A DNA stretch of 64,000 nt from positions 124,001 through 188,000 of the forward strand of contig NZ_JACIEZ010000007.1 of NCBI RefSeq assembly GCF_014197145.1. The letters are read 5' to 3'. Shown piece by piece: positions 16,101 to 24,957 of this stretch. Numbering within the stretch: position 1 is the stretch's first letter; each line of letters begins with the position of its first letter. Below the pieces are notes generated by a model. The model was not told the origin of the DNA, made no database searches, and saw nothing but the letters and a program-made list of their open reading frames with translations. The position numbers and the translations under genes are program-made. Origin of the DNA: Gellertiella hungarica (GTDB taxonomy: Bacteria; Pseudomonadota; Alphaproteobacteria; Rhizobiales; Rhizobiaceae).

Positions 16101-19100
16101 CGGAGGAGAGCGGCGCCATGCCGGAGAGATTGCCGGCGAAGGTGAAGTCGCCGCCGCTCGTGCCGACGGTGATCCCGTCAGGCCCCGCCCAGGTGATGTC
16201 GGCAAGGCCCCCGCCGGTGAGCTCGCCGAAGGTTTCGCTCTGCTGGAAATCGACCCGCGCGCCCGCATCCACCGTCAGCCTTGCGGTATCGGCAAGCGAC
16301 CGGTTGGCGGTCCGGCTCCAGTTGTCGAGCCAGAGGCGGCCCTGGCGCACCCGGACATTGCCGGTGAAGCTGTTGTCGCCGTAAAGGCTGAGCGTGCCGG
16401 CGCCGGTTTTCTCGAAACCCGCATTGCCCGAAATGGTCCGGTAAAGCCCGGCATCCTGTCCCGCATCGACGGCGAAGGTCACGTTGCCGTCGAGCGCCAC
16501 CGTGCCGAGGTTGGAATAGGGCGAGGAGGCAAAGCTGAGCGTCGTGCCGCCCGCCATCCGGATCGCCCCCGAACCCAGGGCCCGGGCGTCGAGGAGGCGC
16601 AGCGTTCCCGCCTCGATCCGCGTGCCGCCCGCATAGGTGTTGATCCCGCCGAGCCCGAGCGTGCCCGCGCCGCGCTTCGTCAGCGCGCCGCCCGAGATCA
16701 CGCCGCGGAAATTCGCCGTCGCCGGCCCCGCGACGTTGAAGATGCCGCCTGTCGGCCCCAGCATGGAAACGGATCGCAGGCTGTCGAGATTGCCGGCGAT
16801 CTCAAGCGCGCCGCCGGAAAAGATCAGATTGCCGCCGGAAGCGCCGAGCGCATTGTCCGCTGCGATGCGGAGCGTGCCGCCCCTGATCTGGGTGCCCCCG
16901 GAATAGGTGTTGATGCCCGAGAGCACGAGCGTGCCGAGATCGTCCTTGATGAGCCGGGAGGCGCCGGAAAGCGCAGCGCCGACCGTGGCGGTCATGGCAG
17001 AGCCCGCCGCCGTGCCGTCGCCGACGCGGATCACGGTTTCGCCGCTTGCCCCCTGAAGGGAAAGGCCGTCCCCGGTGAGGCTGTAGCCATCGGCGGCGAA
17101 CTGCATGCCGGTGATGCCGATCGCGCCGCCCGCATCGTCCACCGTCACGGTGCCGCCCGTCCCGGAGAAGACCGCATAGGTGGGGTTCGGGTTGTAGCCG
17201 CCGTTGATCGCACCGTTCTGGTCGGTCCAGTTGGGGCCGGCGCTTGCCGTGTCCATGCTCCAGGTGCCGGAGCCGCCCTCGATCCGCCCGTTGGAATGGC
17301 CGGATGGCGCGCCGCCATCCCAGAAGCCGAGGGTGAGGCCCGCGGCATTGACCAGGTTTACCGTGCCTGCGACACCCGTCTGCACCGAAAGCGCACCGGC
17401 TTGCGCGCCGCCTGGCACCGTGCCGATGTTCATGCCCCGGTCGGTGAGCGTCCCGCCATAGGTCATCAGCCGGTAGATGCCGGTGCCGAAGCCGCCCGTA
17501 TCGGCAATGTCGAGCCGCCCGTCGAGCGTCACGTCGCCGCCGACATCGACGAGCGCGGCATTGCCCGGCGCGCCGAGGCCGACGGAAAGGATGCCGCTCG
17601 AGGCGAAGGCGAGATCGCCATCGACGCGAAGCGTCTGGCCTGCGGTTTGCCGGAGCGTGCCGCCGTGATCGACTAGGACCGAGCCCGCAATCCGGCCTGT
17701 ACCCGACAGCGTGCCGGAAAAGCCGGCGGTGACCCTTGCGGCCCCGCCGAGGGGATCGCCGAAGGTGCCGGTGATCGCAAGCGTGCCGGCGGCAACGGTC
17801 GCCTCGCCCGTATAGGCGGCGCTGGCATCGTTGAGGCCCGACAGCGTCAGCGTGCCGGTGCCCTGCTTGGTGATGTCGCCCCCGCCGGTAAAGGGCGTGG
17901 CGATGCCGATCGAATAGCCATTGGTGGCGATGAAGGCCCCGCCCGCGCCGATCGTGATGTCGCCCGCCTGGAAGCCCTTGAGGAAATCCGCTTCATGGGC
18001 GTTCGCCACCAGCGTGCCGCCGTTGAAGCGCAGCGAAGCCTGTCCGATGCCGCGCACGAGGCCGGGAGCCGCAAGCGAGCCGCGCGCCCCGGCCGTGCCG
18101 TTGAGCTCTACGATGCCGACGCCCGACGGATTGAGGCTGCCGCTCATGTTCACGGCGCTGCCGGCGATCACCCGGCCATTGTTCTCGACCTTGAGCGTGC
18201 CCGTGCCGGCATCGCCGAGCTCCAGCCGGTCAGTCGCAAGCCGCGTGTTCAGCCCGCCGACCGTGATCGTCGAGCCGAAGCGGGCATAGACCGTCTCGTT
18301 GACGATATCGGCGCCGCCGGAAATCGTAAGGTTGCCCTGGTCGGCCACAGACAGCCTGTAATTGCTGTTGCCGGTCAGGGTGAGCGTGCCGGTGCCGAAG
18401 ACCAGAAGGTCCGCGTCGCCGGGTCCGTTGACGATGCTGCCGGAGAAAGTGGTGTTGCCCGACTGGTTGACGGCCACGGAGCGGCGGGTACCGGCCGCGA
18501 AATTGGTGATCGTGCCGCCGCCGCTGAGCGATCCGACGGAAAAAGGGTTCGAGCCGCCAAGCGCCAGCGTTGCGCCGCTGGCAACGGTGAGATGTCCGCC
18601 TGACGTGTTCACGCCGCCATTAAGGCCGGTGAGCCGCAGCGTGCCTTCCTCGATGGTCAGGCCACCCGTCTGGGTGTTGTAGGCGGTCAGCGTCAGCGTG
18701 CCCGCGCCGCGCTTCACCAGCGCGCCGGTTCCGGTAAGCCCGTGATTGATCGTCACGTTGTAGCCGCGGTCGTCGTAGTAGAGACCACCCGCGGCAATTT
18801 CCACCTCGCCCGCTGCAAGGCCGCGGATCAGGTCCGTCTGATCCCCCTGCGGGCGCAGGATGCCGCCGTCGAAGAGAAGCTTCGACGTCGCCGTATCGCT
18901 CGTGATGACCCCGGCTGTCAGGACGCCGCGGGCGGCGGCGGTGCCGCGCACCGTCGTCTGGCCGAAGCTGCCGGTTCCCTGGCCAAGGGTGACAAGGGTG
19001 GCATCGACCTCGCCGCCATTGTCGATCACCAGCTGGCCCTCGCCCGACTGGCCGAGAATGATGTTGCCGGTACTGGTCCAGAGCGAACCGGCGCCGGTAA

Positions 19101-21582
19101 CCGTCGTGCGGCCGACGAAGCCGCTGCCGATGCCGAAGAAGGTATTGCCCGATGTGGTCAGCCGCCCGCCGTTCTCGACCCGGAGATTGCCCTCGGCCTG
19201 CAGACCCACCACGGCGATGCGCGTGGTGAGCGCGCTGCCCGGATCCGCGATCGTGAGGGTGGCCGGTGCGCCGCTCGAGGTCGCCACATGAATGAGATCC
19301 GAGGAGGCGGTCGCTCCCTGTTCGATGCGGATCAATCCGGGCCCAAGCGCGCCGGCATCGATGGAATAGGCGGCCGCCAGGCTTGCCCCTGCGCCCGACA
19401 GCACGACCTCGCCGCCATCCACCCCCAGCGTGTTGAGCGTGTTGGCCCCTGTCAGCGTCAGCCGGCCGGACCCCTCCTTCCGGAAATAGACGCCCTTGCC
19501 GCCGTTCTGGAAGCGTCCGGTGAAGGTGGTATCCGCCGCCTGATCCGCAACGAGAATGCCCAGCAGCGGGGAGCCGGTCTTGGTATCGGTGATCGTGCCG
19601 GCGCCGGAGAGGTCGCCCACCCGCTGCGTCGTACCGAAAAGATCGAGCTTCGCGCCCGCCGCGACCGATAGGGCCCCCGTGCCGGCGCCGAGCGTGCCCG
19701 CGCCATCCACCCGGATCGTGCCGCCCTCGATGCGGGTGGCGCCCGCATAGCTGTTGGCGCCGGTGAGCAGAAGCGTGCCCCGATCGGTCTTCGAAAGGCC
19801 CGAACCGCCGGTCAGCGCCGAGGCGACCGTCGCGGTCATCAGCTGGCCCATGACAGTGCCGTCGCCGACGCGGACCACGGTTTCGCCGCTTCCCCGGAGT
19901 TCGACGGGATCGCCCGCGAGCTGGTAACCGTTGACGGCAAATTGCAGGCCGGTGACACCGATGGCGCCTGCGGAATTGTCGACGGTGACGGTGCCCGCGC
20001 TTCCCTGAAAGACGGCGAAGCTCGGATTGTCATAGGTTCCCGTCGCGAGATCGTTCTGATCCGCCCAGCCTGTCCCGTTTGCCGTCCAGGTGCCGCTGCC
20101 GCCATCGATCTGGCCGTTCTGGTAGAGCGCGGGGTTTGCCCCGTCCCAGAACCGGTAGCCGAGGCCAAGCGTGGTGCGGACGATGTTCACCTGCCCGGCA
20201 ATGCCGGTCTGGAGGGCGAACTGGTCCGGCGTCGAGCCGACTGGCAGGCTGCCGAGCGCGAGGCCCCCGTCGATCAGCGATCCGCCATAGGTGAAGAGCT
20301 TGTAGATGCCGGGGCCGTACTGCCCGGGACCGTAGGGGGAGGCGGAGATGTTGAGCGTGCCGTCGAGGCGAAGGTTGCCCGCGACGGAAAAGAGCGGACC
20401 AGCGGAGGCGCCGGCCAGCGCGATATCGATGGTGGAACCCGGCGCGAGGAGAAGATCGCCATTGACCGTCAGCTGCCGGCCGCTTCGCCCGGTGAGGCTC
20501 GCACCGTCGTCGAAGGTGGCGGTGCCATCGAGCGTGCCTGCGCCACCGAAGGCCGCACCCGGCTGGACGAAGACCTGGGCGGGGGTGGTGAGGGGATCGA
20601 AATCGCCGTAGCTGCCGTCGAGCAGCAGCGTTCCCGCCTCGACCATCGCCTTGCCGCGGAAGTAATTGGTCCCGGCGAGCGTCAGCGTTCCGGCGCCGAT
20701 CTTGTGCAGGTCGCCCGGGCCCCGGAAGGCGGTGCCGATGGTGACATCATGGCCGTTGCTGTCGATATAGGCTCCGCCGGTGCGGATCTCGGGCTCCATG
20801 CTGCCCATCAGGAAGGCATTGTTGCTCGTCATGGCCCTGAGGATGCCGCCCTCGAAGACCAGGCTGCGATTGCCGGGTCCCGTTTCGAAAATGGCCGTTT
20901 CGAGCGTGCCGCGCGCCGTGGCATCCCCGGTAAGCGTGACGGAGCCGCTGCCGTAATCCGTGCCGTCATTGCCCTGGCCGACCATGATCCGGAAGGTACG
21001 GACGAGCGCGCCGTCGGAGATACTGAGTTGGCCGATGCCGAAATTGCCGATGGTGAGATTACTGTCCACCCGCCATTCTGTGCCCCGGCCATAGACGCCG
21101 ATGAAGCCGTGGGCGCCGTCGCGGTCGCCCACCATGGCCTGCCAGTTCGTCCGCACCACGGCGCCATTCTCGATCCGGATGTAGCCGTCGCTGCTCTCCG
21201 CGATGCTGAAATAGGTGTTTTCCAGGCGTGAGCCCGCACCCGTGACGAGGAGAGAGGAATCCATCGGGCCGGAGCCCTTGCCCACGGTCATGGTGCCGTT
21301 GCTGACGAAACCGCCGTTCTTGATCTCGAGCCGGGTGGTCACCGAGGCGCCGACGGTCAGGTTGCCGTCGATCACCCAGGGCGAGGGGTAGGTGCCGCCG
21401 CCGGCCCCGTTGATCGTCGTCGTGCCGCCGTCGAGCGTCACGTCGGCTGCGGTGGCGGGCAGGCCCGTGGCCACCAGCGCCAGAAGGGAGACACTCGACA
21501 GCCAGGCCGCGCGGCGGATCGAGGTGCGCCCCTCAATATAATCAACCGGAGAGTGTATATTTTTAGACCGTTTCTTTGCCAT
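13153..21582 (-). CDS. Giant autotransporter with passenger beta-strand repeats and C-terminal barrel
   Basis: A 2809-residue type V secretion protein. Residues 1-50 are an extended signal region (MAKKRSKNIHSPVDYIEG, then RRAAWLSSVSLLALVATGLPATAAD). The passenger, to about residue 2300, is built from autotransporter-associated beta-strand repeats with motifs such as GTLTLAG.N.Y.G.T.V..GTL, predicting a long beta-helix exposed on the surface. A module of about 150 residues beginning FWDG..P....G.I.GG.G.W occurs three times (about bases 20160-19770, 17330-16920, 15600-15180). The last 270 residues (from WSAGFGSWGE) are a 12-stranded outer-membrane barrel ending in Phe. No protease motif was recognised, so adhesion or biofilm formation is the likely role. 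Further in-frame start codons at 21606-21642 lack ribosome sites. Confidence 0.93.
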   Translation of the reverse strand: MAKKRSKNIHSPVDYIEGRTSIRRAAWLSSVSLLALVATGLPATAADVTLDGGTTTINGAGGGTYPSPWVIDGNLTVGASVTTRLEIKNGGFVSNGTMTVGKGSGPMDSSLLVTGAGSRLENTYFSIAESSDGYIRIENGAVVRTNWQAMVGDRDGAHGFIGVYGRGTEWRVDSNLTIGNFGIGQLSISDGALVRTFRIMVGQGNDGTDYGSGSVTLTGDATARGTLETAIFETGPGNRSLVFEGGILRAMTSNNAFLMGSMEPEIRTGGAYIDSNGHDVTIGTAFRGPGDLHKIGAGTLTLAGTNYFRGKAMVEAGTLLLDGSYGDFDPLTTPAQVFVQPGAAFGGAGTLDGTATFDDGASLTGRSGRQLTVNGDLLLAPGSTIDIALAGASAGPLFSVAGNLRLDGTLNISASPYGPGQYGPGIYKLFTYGGSLIDGGLALGSLPVGSTPDQFALQTGIAGQVNIVRTTLGLGYRFWDGANPALYQNGQIDGGSGTWTANGTGWADQNDLATGTYDNPSFAVFQGSAGTVTVDNSAGAIGVTGLQFAVNGYQLAGDPVELRGSGETVVRVGDGTVMGQLMTATVASALTGGSGLSKTDRGTLLLTGANSYAGATRIEGGTIRVDGAGTLGAGTGALSVAAGAKLDLFGTTQRVGDLSGAGTITDTKTGSPLLGILVADQAADTTFTGRFQNGGKGVYFRKEGSGRLTLTGANTLNTLGVDGGEVVLSGAGASLAAAYSIDAGALGPGLIRIEQGATASSDLIHVATSSGAPATLTIADPGSALTTRIAVVGLQAEGNLRVENGGRLTTSGNTFFGIGSGFVGRTTVTGAGSLWTSTGNIILGQSGEGQLVIDNGGEVDATLVTLGQGTGSFGQTTVRGTAAARGVLTAGVITSDTATSKLLFDGGILRPQGDQTDLIRGLAAGEVEIAAGGLYYDDRGYNVTINHGLTGTGALVKRGAGTLTLTAYNTQTGGLTIEEGTLRLTGLNGGVNTSGGHLTVASGATLALGGSNPFSVGSLSGGGTITNFAAGTRRSVAVNQSGNTTFSGSIVNGPGDADLLVFGTGTLTLTGNSNYRLSVADQGNLTISGGADIVNETVYARFGSTITVGGLNTRLATDRLELGDAGTGTLKVENNGRVIAGSAVNMSGSLNPSGVGIVELNGTAGARGSLAAPGLVRGIGQASLRFNGGTLVANAHEADFLKGFQAGDITIGAGGAFIATNGYSIGIATPFTGGGDITKQGTGTLTLSGLNDASAAYTGEATVAAGTLAITGTFGDPLGGAARVTAGFSGTLSGTGRIAGSVLVDHGGTLRQTAGQTLRVDGDLAFASSGILSVGLGAPGNAALVDVGGDVTLDGRLDIADTGGFGTGIYRLMTYGGTLTDRGMNIGTVPGGAQAGALSVQTGVAGTVNLVNAAGLTLGFWDGGAPSGHSNGRIEGGSGTWSMDTASAGPNWTDQNGAINGGYNPNPTYAVFSGTGGTVTVDDAGGAIGITGMQFAADGYSLTGDGLSLQGASGETVIRVGDGTAAGSAMTATVGAALSGASRLIKDDLGTLVLSGINTYSGGTQIRGGTLRIAADNALGASGGNLIFSGGALEIAGNLDSLRSVSMLGPTGGIFNVAGPATANFRGVISGGALTKRGAGTLGLGGINTYAGGTRIEAGTLRLLDARALGSGAIRMAGGTTLSFASSPYSNLGTVALDGNVTFAVDAGQDAGLYRTISGNAGFEKTGAGTLSLYGDNSFTGNVRVRQGRLWLDNWSRTANRSLADTARLTVDAGARVDFQQSETFGELTGGGLADITWAGPDGITVGTSGGDFTFAGNLSGMAPLSSGYGLQKVGAGTFMLSGASDTDHAIRVGGGRLRVDGSIDSRRIEVAGGASLAGTGRIAGTVTVENGGRLEGRAGQTMRLGALSLSGGAILDVALGTPSAVALFDIGGDVTLDGRLDISDAGGFSAGVYRILSYGGSLTDNGLEIGAIPSSGERDSLAVQTAISGQVNLVSTKGAALAFWDGGNAALHGNQRIDGGDGSWSIGTRNWTDAAGIRNGGYGPSPSFAIFGGTGGTVRVDNGGGAVRATGLQFAADGYRLAGGPLSLEGAGGETVIRVGDGTAAGAAMTATISAALQGDTDLVKDDRGTLVLSGANSYGGDTRVRAGTLVGTAASIRGDLGNAGTVVFDQATDGRFAGTIGSLGGVSGTMIKRGAGRLVLGGASSLDWTVEAGELRSATARFQGDIALGAAGRFTFDQAEAGSYAGDLTGTGRFSVTGGGTVTLTGDATGFAGTTDVTGATLVVDRELGGSARIGRGGRLSGIGTVGSGAGSVVTIGDGGTVAPGHSPGMLTVDGDLVMEKGGRYEVEAAPGVGAADIIRVTGSARLLGGTVAHIGATGGYDPAAAYRILTADGGISGRFDRVTSDFAFLDASLLYDAKDIRLTLTRNGTAFEDVAASRNQRATARALDGLSPGDRLHDRIVQLDARTARIAFDQLSGEIHASTATGLIEDSRHVRGAINDRLRAAFGETSGRSAPVIAYGPDGSFASAAADDQGPVFWSAGFGSWGETESDGNAAALARSTRGLLFGADALFLDRWRIGLLGGYSHSGFEAADRLSEANADSYHAGLYAGTMLGGVSLRTGLAYAWHDIDTRRGIDFTGLSEALAAEYGASSLQAFGEVAYAVDLGNLRLEPFANLAHVRLNGDSWRETGGIGALSGDGDAQGVTFSTLGLRGEREIGLGEATGTLHGTIGWRHAMGDTVPRSTHGFAGSDLFTVGGAPIARDSLLIEAGLGFDFTPAATLELSYTGQLSGDARDHGVKAELNVRF

Positions 21583-21735
21583 CGATGTCCGCACCCCGTC
21601 CGGCATACGCAAAACGCGACGCCTCCACCGTCTTTGCGACACCGATGGCCGCTCAAGCCTTATCGCCGAGCCGCCGTGCCCCTACCAATCCAAAGTTTGC
21701 ACCTATTTTTTATTCGCGTATTGATAGCTTCTCCA

Positions 21736-22557
21736 ATGGATGATTCACCGCTCATGGCTTCCTCCGCGCTTGCCGATTATTGCGAGGCGATCATCGCCGT
21801 TTCCCCCTCCCGCTGGCCGGTGCGCAAGCTGCTGAACCAGTTCGGCCGCTACTACGCGGCCTACATGCTGATCCATAACTATTACGGCTGGCGGGCGGGT
21901 GAGCCGGCGCTTCCCACGCTGTCGCGGCTGAAGGGGATCTCGAGCCTCAGCCCCCGCCATACCACCCATTTCGTCGGCATCCTGAAGACCGCCGGCTTCG
22001 TCACCTCCGAGCCCGTGGCGGTCGACAGGCGACAGACGATCCTGCGTCCCGAGCCCATGCTGGTGGAGGAAATCGGCCGCTCCATCCTGGCCTTCCTTGC
22101 GGTTCACGACCGGCTGGCCGGCACGGCGCATGCGCCCTTTCTGTCTTCCTCGGTGGAACGGATCGGCACGATCATCCACCTGTCCGGCCGGCAGATCCTC
22201 GCCGGCGGGGCCGTCATTTCGCCCTTCCCGACGATTGCGGCCATGGCCCATTTCGACAGCGGCTATCCCGTTCTGGTGGCCGTGATGGCGGCGCATTACG
22301 CAGGCCAGGCGGGCCGCCTCGCGCCGCCGCTGACGCTCGAGGCGCTGGCCGAACGGTTCCAGGTGTCCAAATCCCACGTCGGAAACGTCTTCTCCTACCT
22401 GAGCGAAGCGGATCTCATCGATGTCGGGCGGGGCGCAAGACCGGCGCTTGTCGAGGAGTTCGAGCGCTGGTGCGCGGCCGAGATGAACCATTATGCCCTC
22501 CTCGCGACGCGTCTGGCGGAAGGGGAGGGGGGACGCCGCCGCCCGCTGCGGGCCTGA
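21736..22557 (+). CDS. Winged-helix transcriptional regulator (uncharacterised)
   Basis: A 273-residue protein that appears to contain two winged-helix units. The first, about residues 35-95, includes LPTLSRLKGISSLSPRHTTHFVGILKTAGFV. The second, about 195-235, includes LTLEALAERFQVSKSHVGNVFSYLSEADLI. This pattern suggests a duplicated MarR-like regulator, but I cannot assign a named family. It is divergent from the autotransporter across about 150 bases that are A+T-rich near the start codon, so control of the autotransporter is a reasonable inference. No strong ribosome site is seen; the ATG at 21754 is an alternative. Confidence 0.75.
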   Translation: MDDSPLMASSALADYCEAIIAVSPSRWPVRKLLNQFGRYYAAYMLIHNYYGWRAGEPALPTLSRLKGISSLSPRHTTHFVGILKTAGFVTSEPVAVDRRQTILRPEPMLVEEIGRSILAFLAVHDRLAGTAHAPFLSSSVERIGTIIHLSGRQILAGGAVISPFPTIAAMAHFDSGYPVLVAVMAAHYAGQAGRLAPPLTLEALAERFQVSKSHVGNVFSYLSEADLIDVGRGARPALVEEFERWCAAEMNHYALLATRLAEGEGGRRRPLRA

Positions 22558-22674
22558 GGCCGGAGGGGGACGCCCCGCCTTCCTGACAAAGGTCAAGTTG
22601 CAGCCCGGCCTGCAAGCCCGGGGCAAGTCCGCTGCGGGAGCCTTTGTCCCGGGGATGGACCACGGGGCATATCA

Positions 22675-22950
22675 ATGACACTCACTCTCATCAGGGGCGG
22701 GCAGGCGGAAGCCGCCGCGGATACGACGAATGGCGCCATCGGCGCCCATCAGGTCCGGCAGGAAGCGATCCGCCGGCTCCGGCAGGCGGGCTACACCCAG
22801 CAGCACATGCGCCGGCTGGTCACCGGGATCTCGATCCCCAAGCCGCTCGAATATTACAAGATGCAGGTCGATTTCGTCGCCGAAAGGCTGGCCGCACTCG
22901 ATCCCGTGCCGGAGGATTTCGCCTCCGACATCTACTGGCCGGCACCCTGA
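22675..22950 (+). CDS. Small hypothetical protein
   Basis: A 91-residue protein without signal peptide or membrane helix. The central region (HQVRQEAIRRLRQAGYTQQHMRRLVTG) is helical and basic, and the C-terminus (VPEDFASDIYWPAP) is acidic. The pattern could be a short DNA-binding helical bundle, but no family is recognised. GGGG lies upstream of the ATG and coding character is good. It stands alone between the regulator and the glutaminase gene. Confidence 0.6.
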   Translation: MTLTLIRGGQAEAAADTTNGAIGAHQVRQEAIRRLRQAGYTQQHMRRLVTGISIPKPLEYYKMQVDFVAERLAALDPVPEDFASDIYWPAP

Positions 22951-23066
22951 CAGGATCCGGCTCGGGCAAGGCTTGACCGGCATTTTCCGGCCTGCGGGCG
23001 CATCTCTTCCCTTGCGCTTTGCCATGCGGCCTCTAAAAGCACCCTCAAGAGGTAACGGAGCGGTGC

Positions 23067-23996
23067 ATGACGGATCTGCAGCCTGTCGTTGACGAGATTT
23101 ACGAGGCGCTGAAGCCCCGCCTCGGCGAGGGCCGGGTGGCGGATTACATCCCGCAGCTCGCCCATGTGGATCCGAAGAAATTCGGCATGGCCGTGGTGGA
23201 TGTCGAGGGCCGCGTGTTTCGCGCGGGCGACAGCGACGAGCCCTTCTCGATCCAGAGCATCTCCAAGGTCTTCACCCTCACGCTGGCGCTCGGCAAGCAT
23301 GGCGAGGCGATCTGGAACCGGGTGGGACGCGAGCCCTCCGGATCCTCCTTCAATTCCATCGTCCAGCTGGAGCACGAGGGCGGTAAGCCGCGCAATCCCT
23401 TCATCAATGCCGGCGCCATTGCCGTGAGCGACCTCATCCTTGCCGGCCACACGCCGCGCGAGGCGATCGGGGAAATCGTCCGTTTCGTCCGCTTCCTCGC
23501 CGACGACGAGACCATCGCCATCGATCCGGCGGTGGCGCGTTCCGAGCAGGCGACGGGTTTCCGCAATTTCGCGCTTGCCAATTTCATGCGCTCCTTCGGC
23601 ATCCTCACCCATCCGGTCGAGCATGTGCTGGGGGTCTATTTTCACCAGTGCGCCATCGCCATGACCTGCACGCAGCTTGCCCGTTCCGGCCTCTTCCTGG
23701 CAGCCGCGGGGCACAACCCCATCACCGGCCATCTCGTGGTGTCGAAGCAGCGGGCGCGGCGCATCAATGCGCTGATGCTCACCTGCGGCCATTACGACGG
23801 CTCGGGCGATTTCGCCTATCGTGTCGGCCTGCCGGGCAAAAGCGGTGTCGGCGGCGGCATCCTCGCGGTCGCCCCGGGCAAGGCGTCCGTGGCGGTCTGG
23901 GCGCCCGGGCTCAACGAGAACGGCAATTCGCTCGTCGGATCGCTGGCGCTCGAAATGCTGGCGAACCGCACCGGCTGGTCCGTCTTCGGCCAGTAG
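23067..23996 (+). CDS. glsA: Glutaminase
   Basis: Hydrolyses glutamine to glutamate and ammonia in the cytoplasm. The 309-residue length is that of the GlsA/YbaS family. The serine-beta-lactamase-like catalytic pair is in SISK (Ser64, Lys67); other family motifs are [25 protein letters not shown] and [21 protein letters not shown] near the C-terminus. GAGGTAACGGAG precedes the ATG. It is transcribed alone. With glnII and the glutamine-synthetase-like ligase at 55.6 kb it adds to a notable number of glutamine-related genes in the window. Confidence 0.95.
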   Translation: MTDLQPVVDEIYEALKPRLGEGRVADYIPQLAHVDPKKFGMAVVDVEGRVFRAGDSDEPFSIQSISKVFTLTLALGKHGEAIWNRVGREPSGSSFNSIVQLEHEGGKPRNPFINAGAIAVSDLILAGHTPREAIGEIVRFVRFLADDETIAIDPAVARSEQATGFRNFALANFMRSFGILTHPVEHVLGVYFHQCAIAMTCTQLARSGLFLAAAGHNPITGHLVVSKQRARRINALMLTCGHYDGSGDFAYRVGLPGKSGVGGGILAVAPGKASVAVWAPGLNENGNSLVGSLALEMLANRTGWSVFGQ

Positions 23997-24119
23997 CCAC
24001 CCGCTCCTCCCCCGAAAATCCGCTGGGCGGCACGGCTTGCCGCCGTCCGCCTTCCGGCGGTATCCATGGCAGTCCCGTCCGCGGGGACGCGGCTGCACCT
24101 CAAGCCCGTGGAGATGCGC

Positions 24120-24740
24120 ATGATCGAGAATATCGAGGACTTCTTCACGCGCGGCTGTGGCCGCTGCGCGCGTTTCGATACGCCGGACTGTTCCGTCAGG
24201 ATCTGGAACCCCGGGCTTCTCGCGCTCCGCGAGATCTGTCTCGAGGCGGGGCTGGAGGAAACGGTGCGCTGGGCCCATCCCTGCTACCGCCACGGCGACC
24301 GCAACGTGGCGCTGATCGGCGCGCTGCGCGGCGATTTCCGCCTGAACTTCTTCCACGCGGCGCTGATGACCGATCCCGCCGGCATCCTGGAGAAGCAGGG
24401 GCCGAATACCCGCCATCCAGACTCGATCCGCTTCACCTCGCTGGAGTCCGTCACCGCGCGCAGGGACACCATCCTCGCTTATCTCCGGGAGGCGAAGGAT
24501 TATGCGGAAAGGGGCCTGCTTCCGCCGAAGGAACCGGCCGAGATCGAGCTTCCCGAAGAGCTGGTCGATGCGCTCGATGCCGATCCCGACATGGCCGAGG
24601 CCTTCCATCGGCTGACGCCCGGGCGGCAGCGAAGCTATGTCATCAATCTCAACGGCGCGAAGAAGGCCGAGACGCGGATCGCCCGCATCGCCGCCTTCCG
24701 CAATCAGATCCTCGCCGGAAAGGGCGCGCAGGAGCGCTAG
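24120..24740 (+). CDS. YdeI/OmdA-like DUF1801 family protein
   Basis: A 206-residue cytoplasmic protein. The N-terminal DUF1801-type domain (about residues 1-125) contains WAHPCYRHGDRNVALIGALR and FFHAALMTDP. The C-terminal helical OmdA-like segment contains LPEELVDALDADPDMAEAFHRLTPGRQRSY and INLNGAKKAETRIARI, which is diagnostic. GGAG lies 6 bases before the ATG at 24120, so the upstream in-frame ATGs are not used. The biochemical function of the family is poorly known; YdeI in Bacillus has been linked to antimicrobial peptide tolerance. Confidence 0.85.
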   Translation: MIENIEDFFTRGCGRCARFDTPDCSVRIWNPGLLALREICLEAGLEETVRWAHPCYRHGDRNVALIGALRGDFRLNFFHAALMTDPAGILEKQGPNTRHPDSIRFTSLESVTARRDTILAYLREAKDYAERGLLPPKEPAEIELPEELVDALDADPDMAEAFHRLTPGRQRSYVINLNGAKKAETRIARIAAFRNQILAGKGAQER

Positions 24741-24779
24741 AGGCCTGCCTTGCGGGGGCTTTCTGCCGTCGGCCCGATT

Positions 24780-24808
24780 ATGTCCGATAATGGAACCTTA
24801 TCGGACAT
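24780..24808. repeat. Perfect 11-7-11 inverted repeat
   Basis: ATGTCCGATAA (24780-24790) and TTATCGGACAT (24798-24808) are exact complements around 7 central bases. There is no T run on either side, so it is not an ordinary terminator. Two 11-bp arms around 6-8 bases is the layout of Xer/tyrosine-recombinase core sites, but it could equally be an operator. No second copy was seen in the window. Confidence 0.6.
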
Positions 24809-24925
24809 TGTGGAGTTTCCGTTAACCGTGCTGTTTGCACCGCCTCAGGTCGGCAAAACTGCACATGGCTCTCCCGCCTCTTTCTTCGCCACGGCATCTT
24901 GAAAGGGCCGTATTCTGCGACAATA

Positions 24926-24941
24926 TAAATAGCAACCTAAC
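24926..24941. promoter_or_regulatory. Possible MarR operator
   Basis: ATAGCAACCTAACTAT, shortly before the MarR start in an A+T-rich stretch, has partial two-fold symmetry (ATAG...CTAT). It resembles the TAG/CTA-bounded palindromes bound by MarR repressors of efflux operons. Assigned from position and shape only. Confidence 0.35.
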
Positions 24942-24957
24942 TATATGGATGCTAATC

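Noticed and set aside
13153-21582. DNA repeats suggestive of CRISPR or tandem arrays
   Set aside because: The periodicity is at the protein level (beta-strand repeats); the bases are diverged and there is no constant repeat with unique spacers.
24780-24808. Rho-independent terminator for the YdeI-like gene
   Set aside because: The stem is A+T-containing with no T run on either strand.
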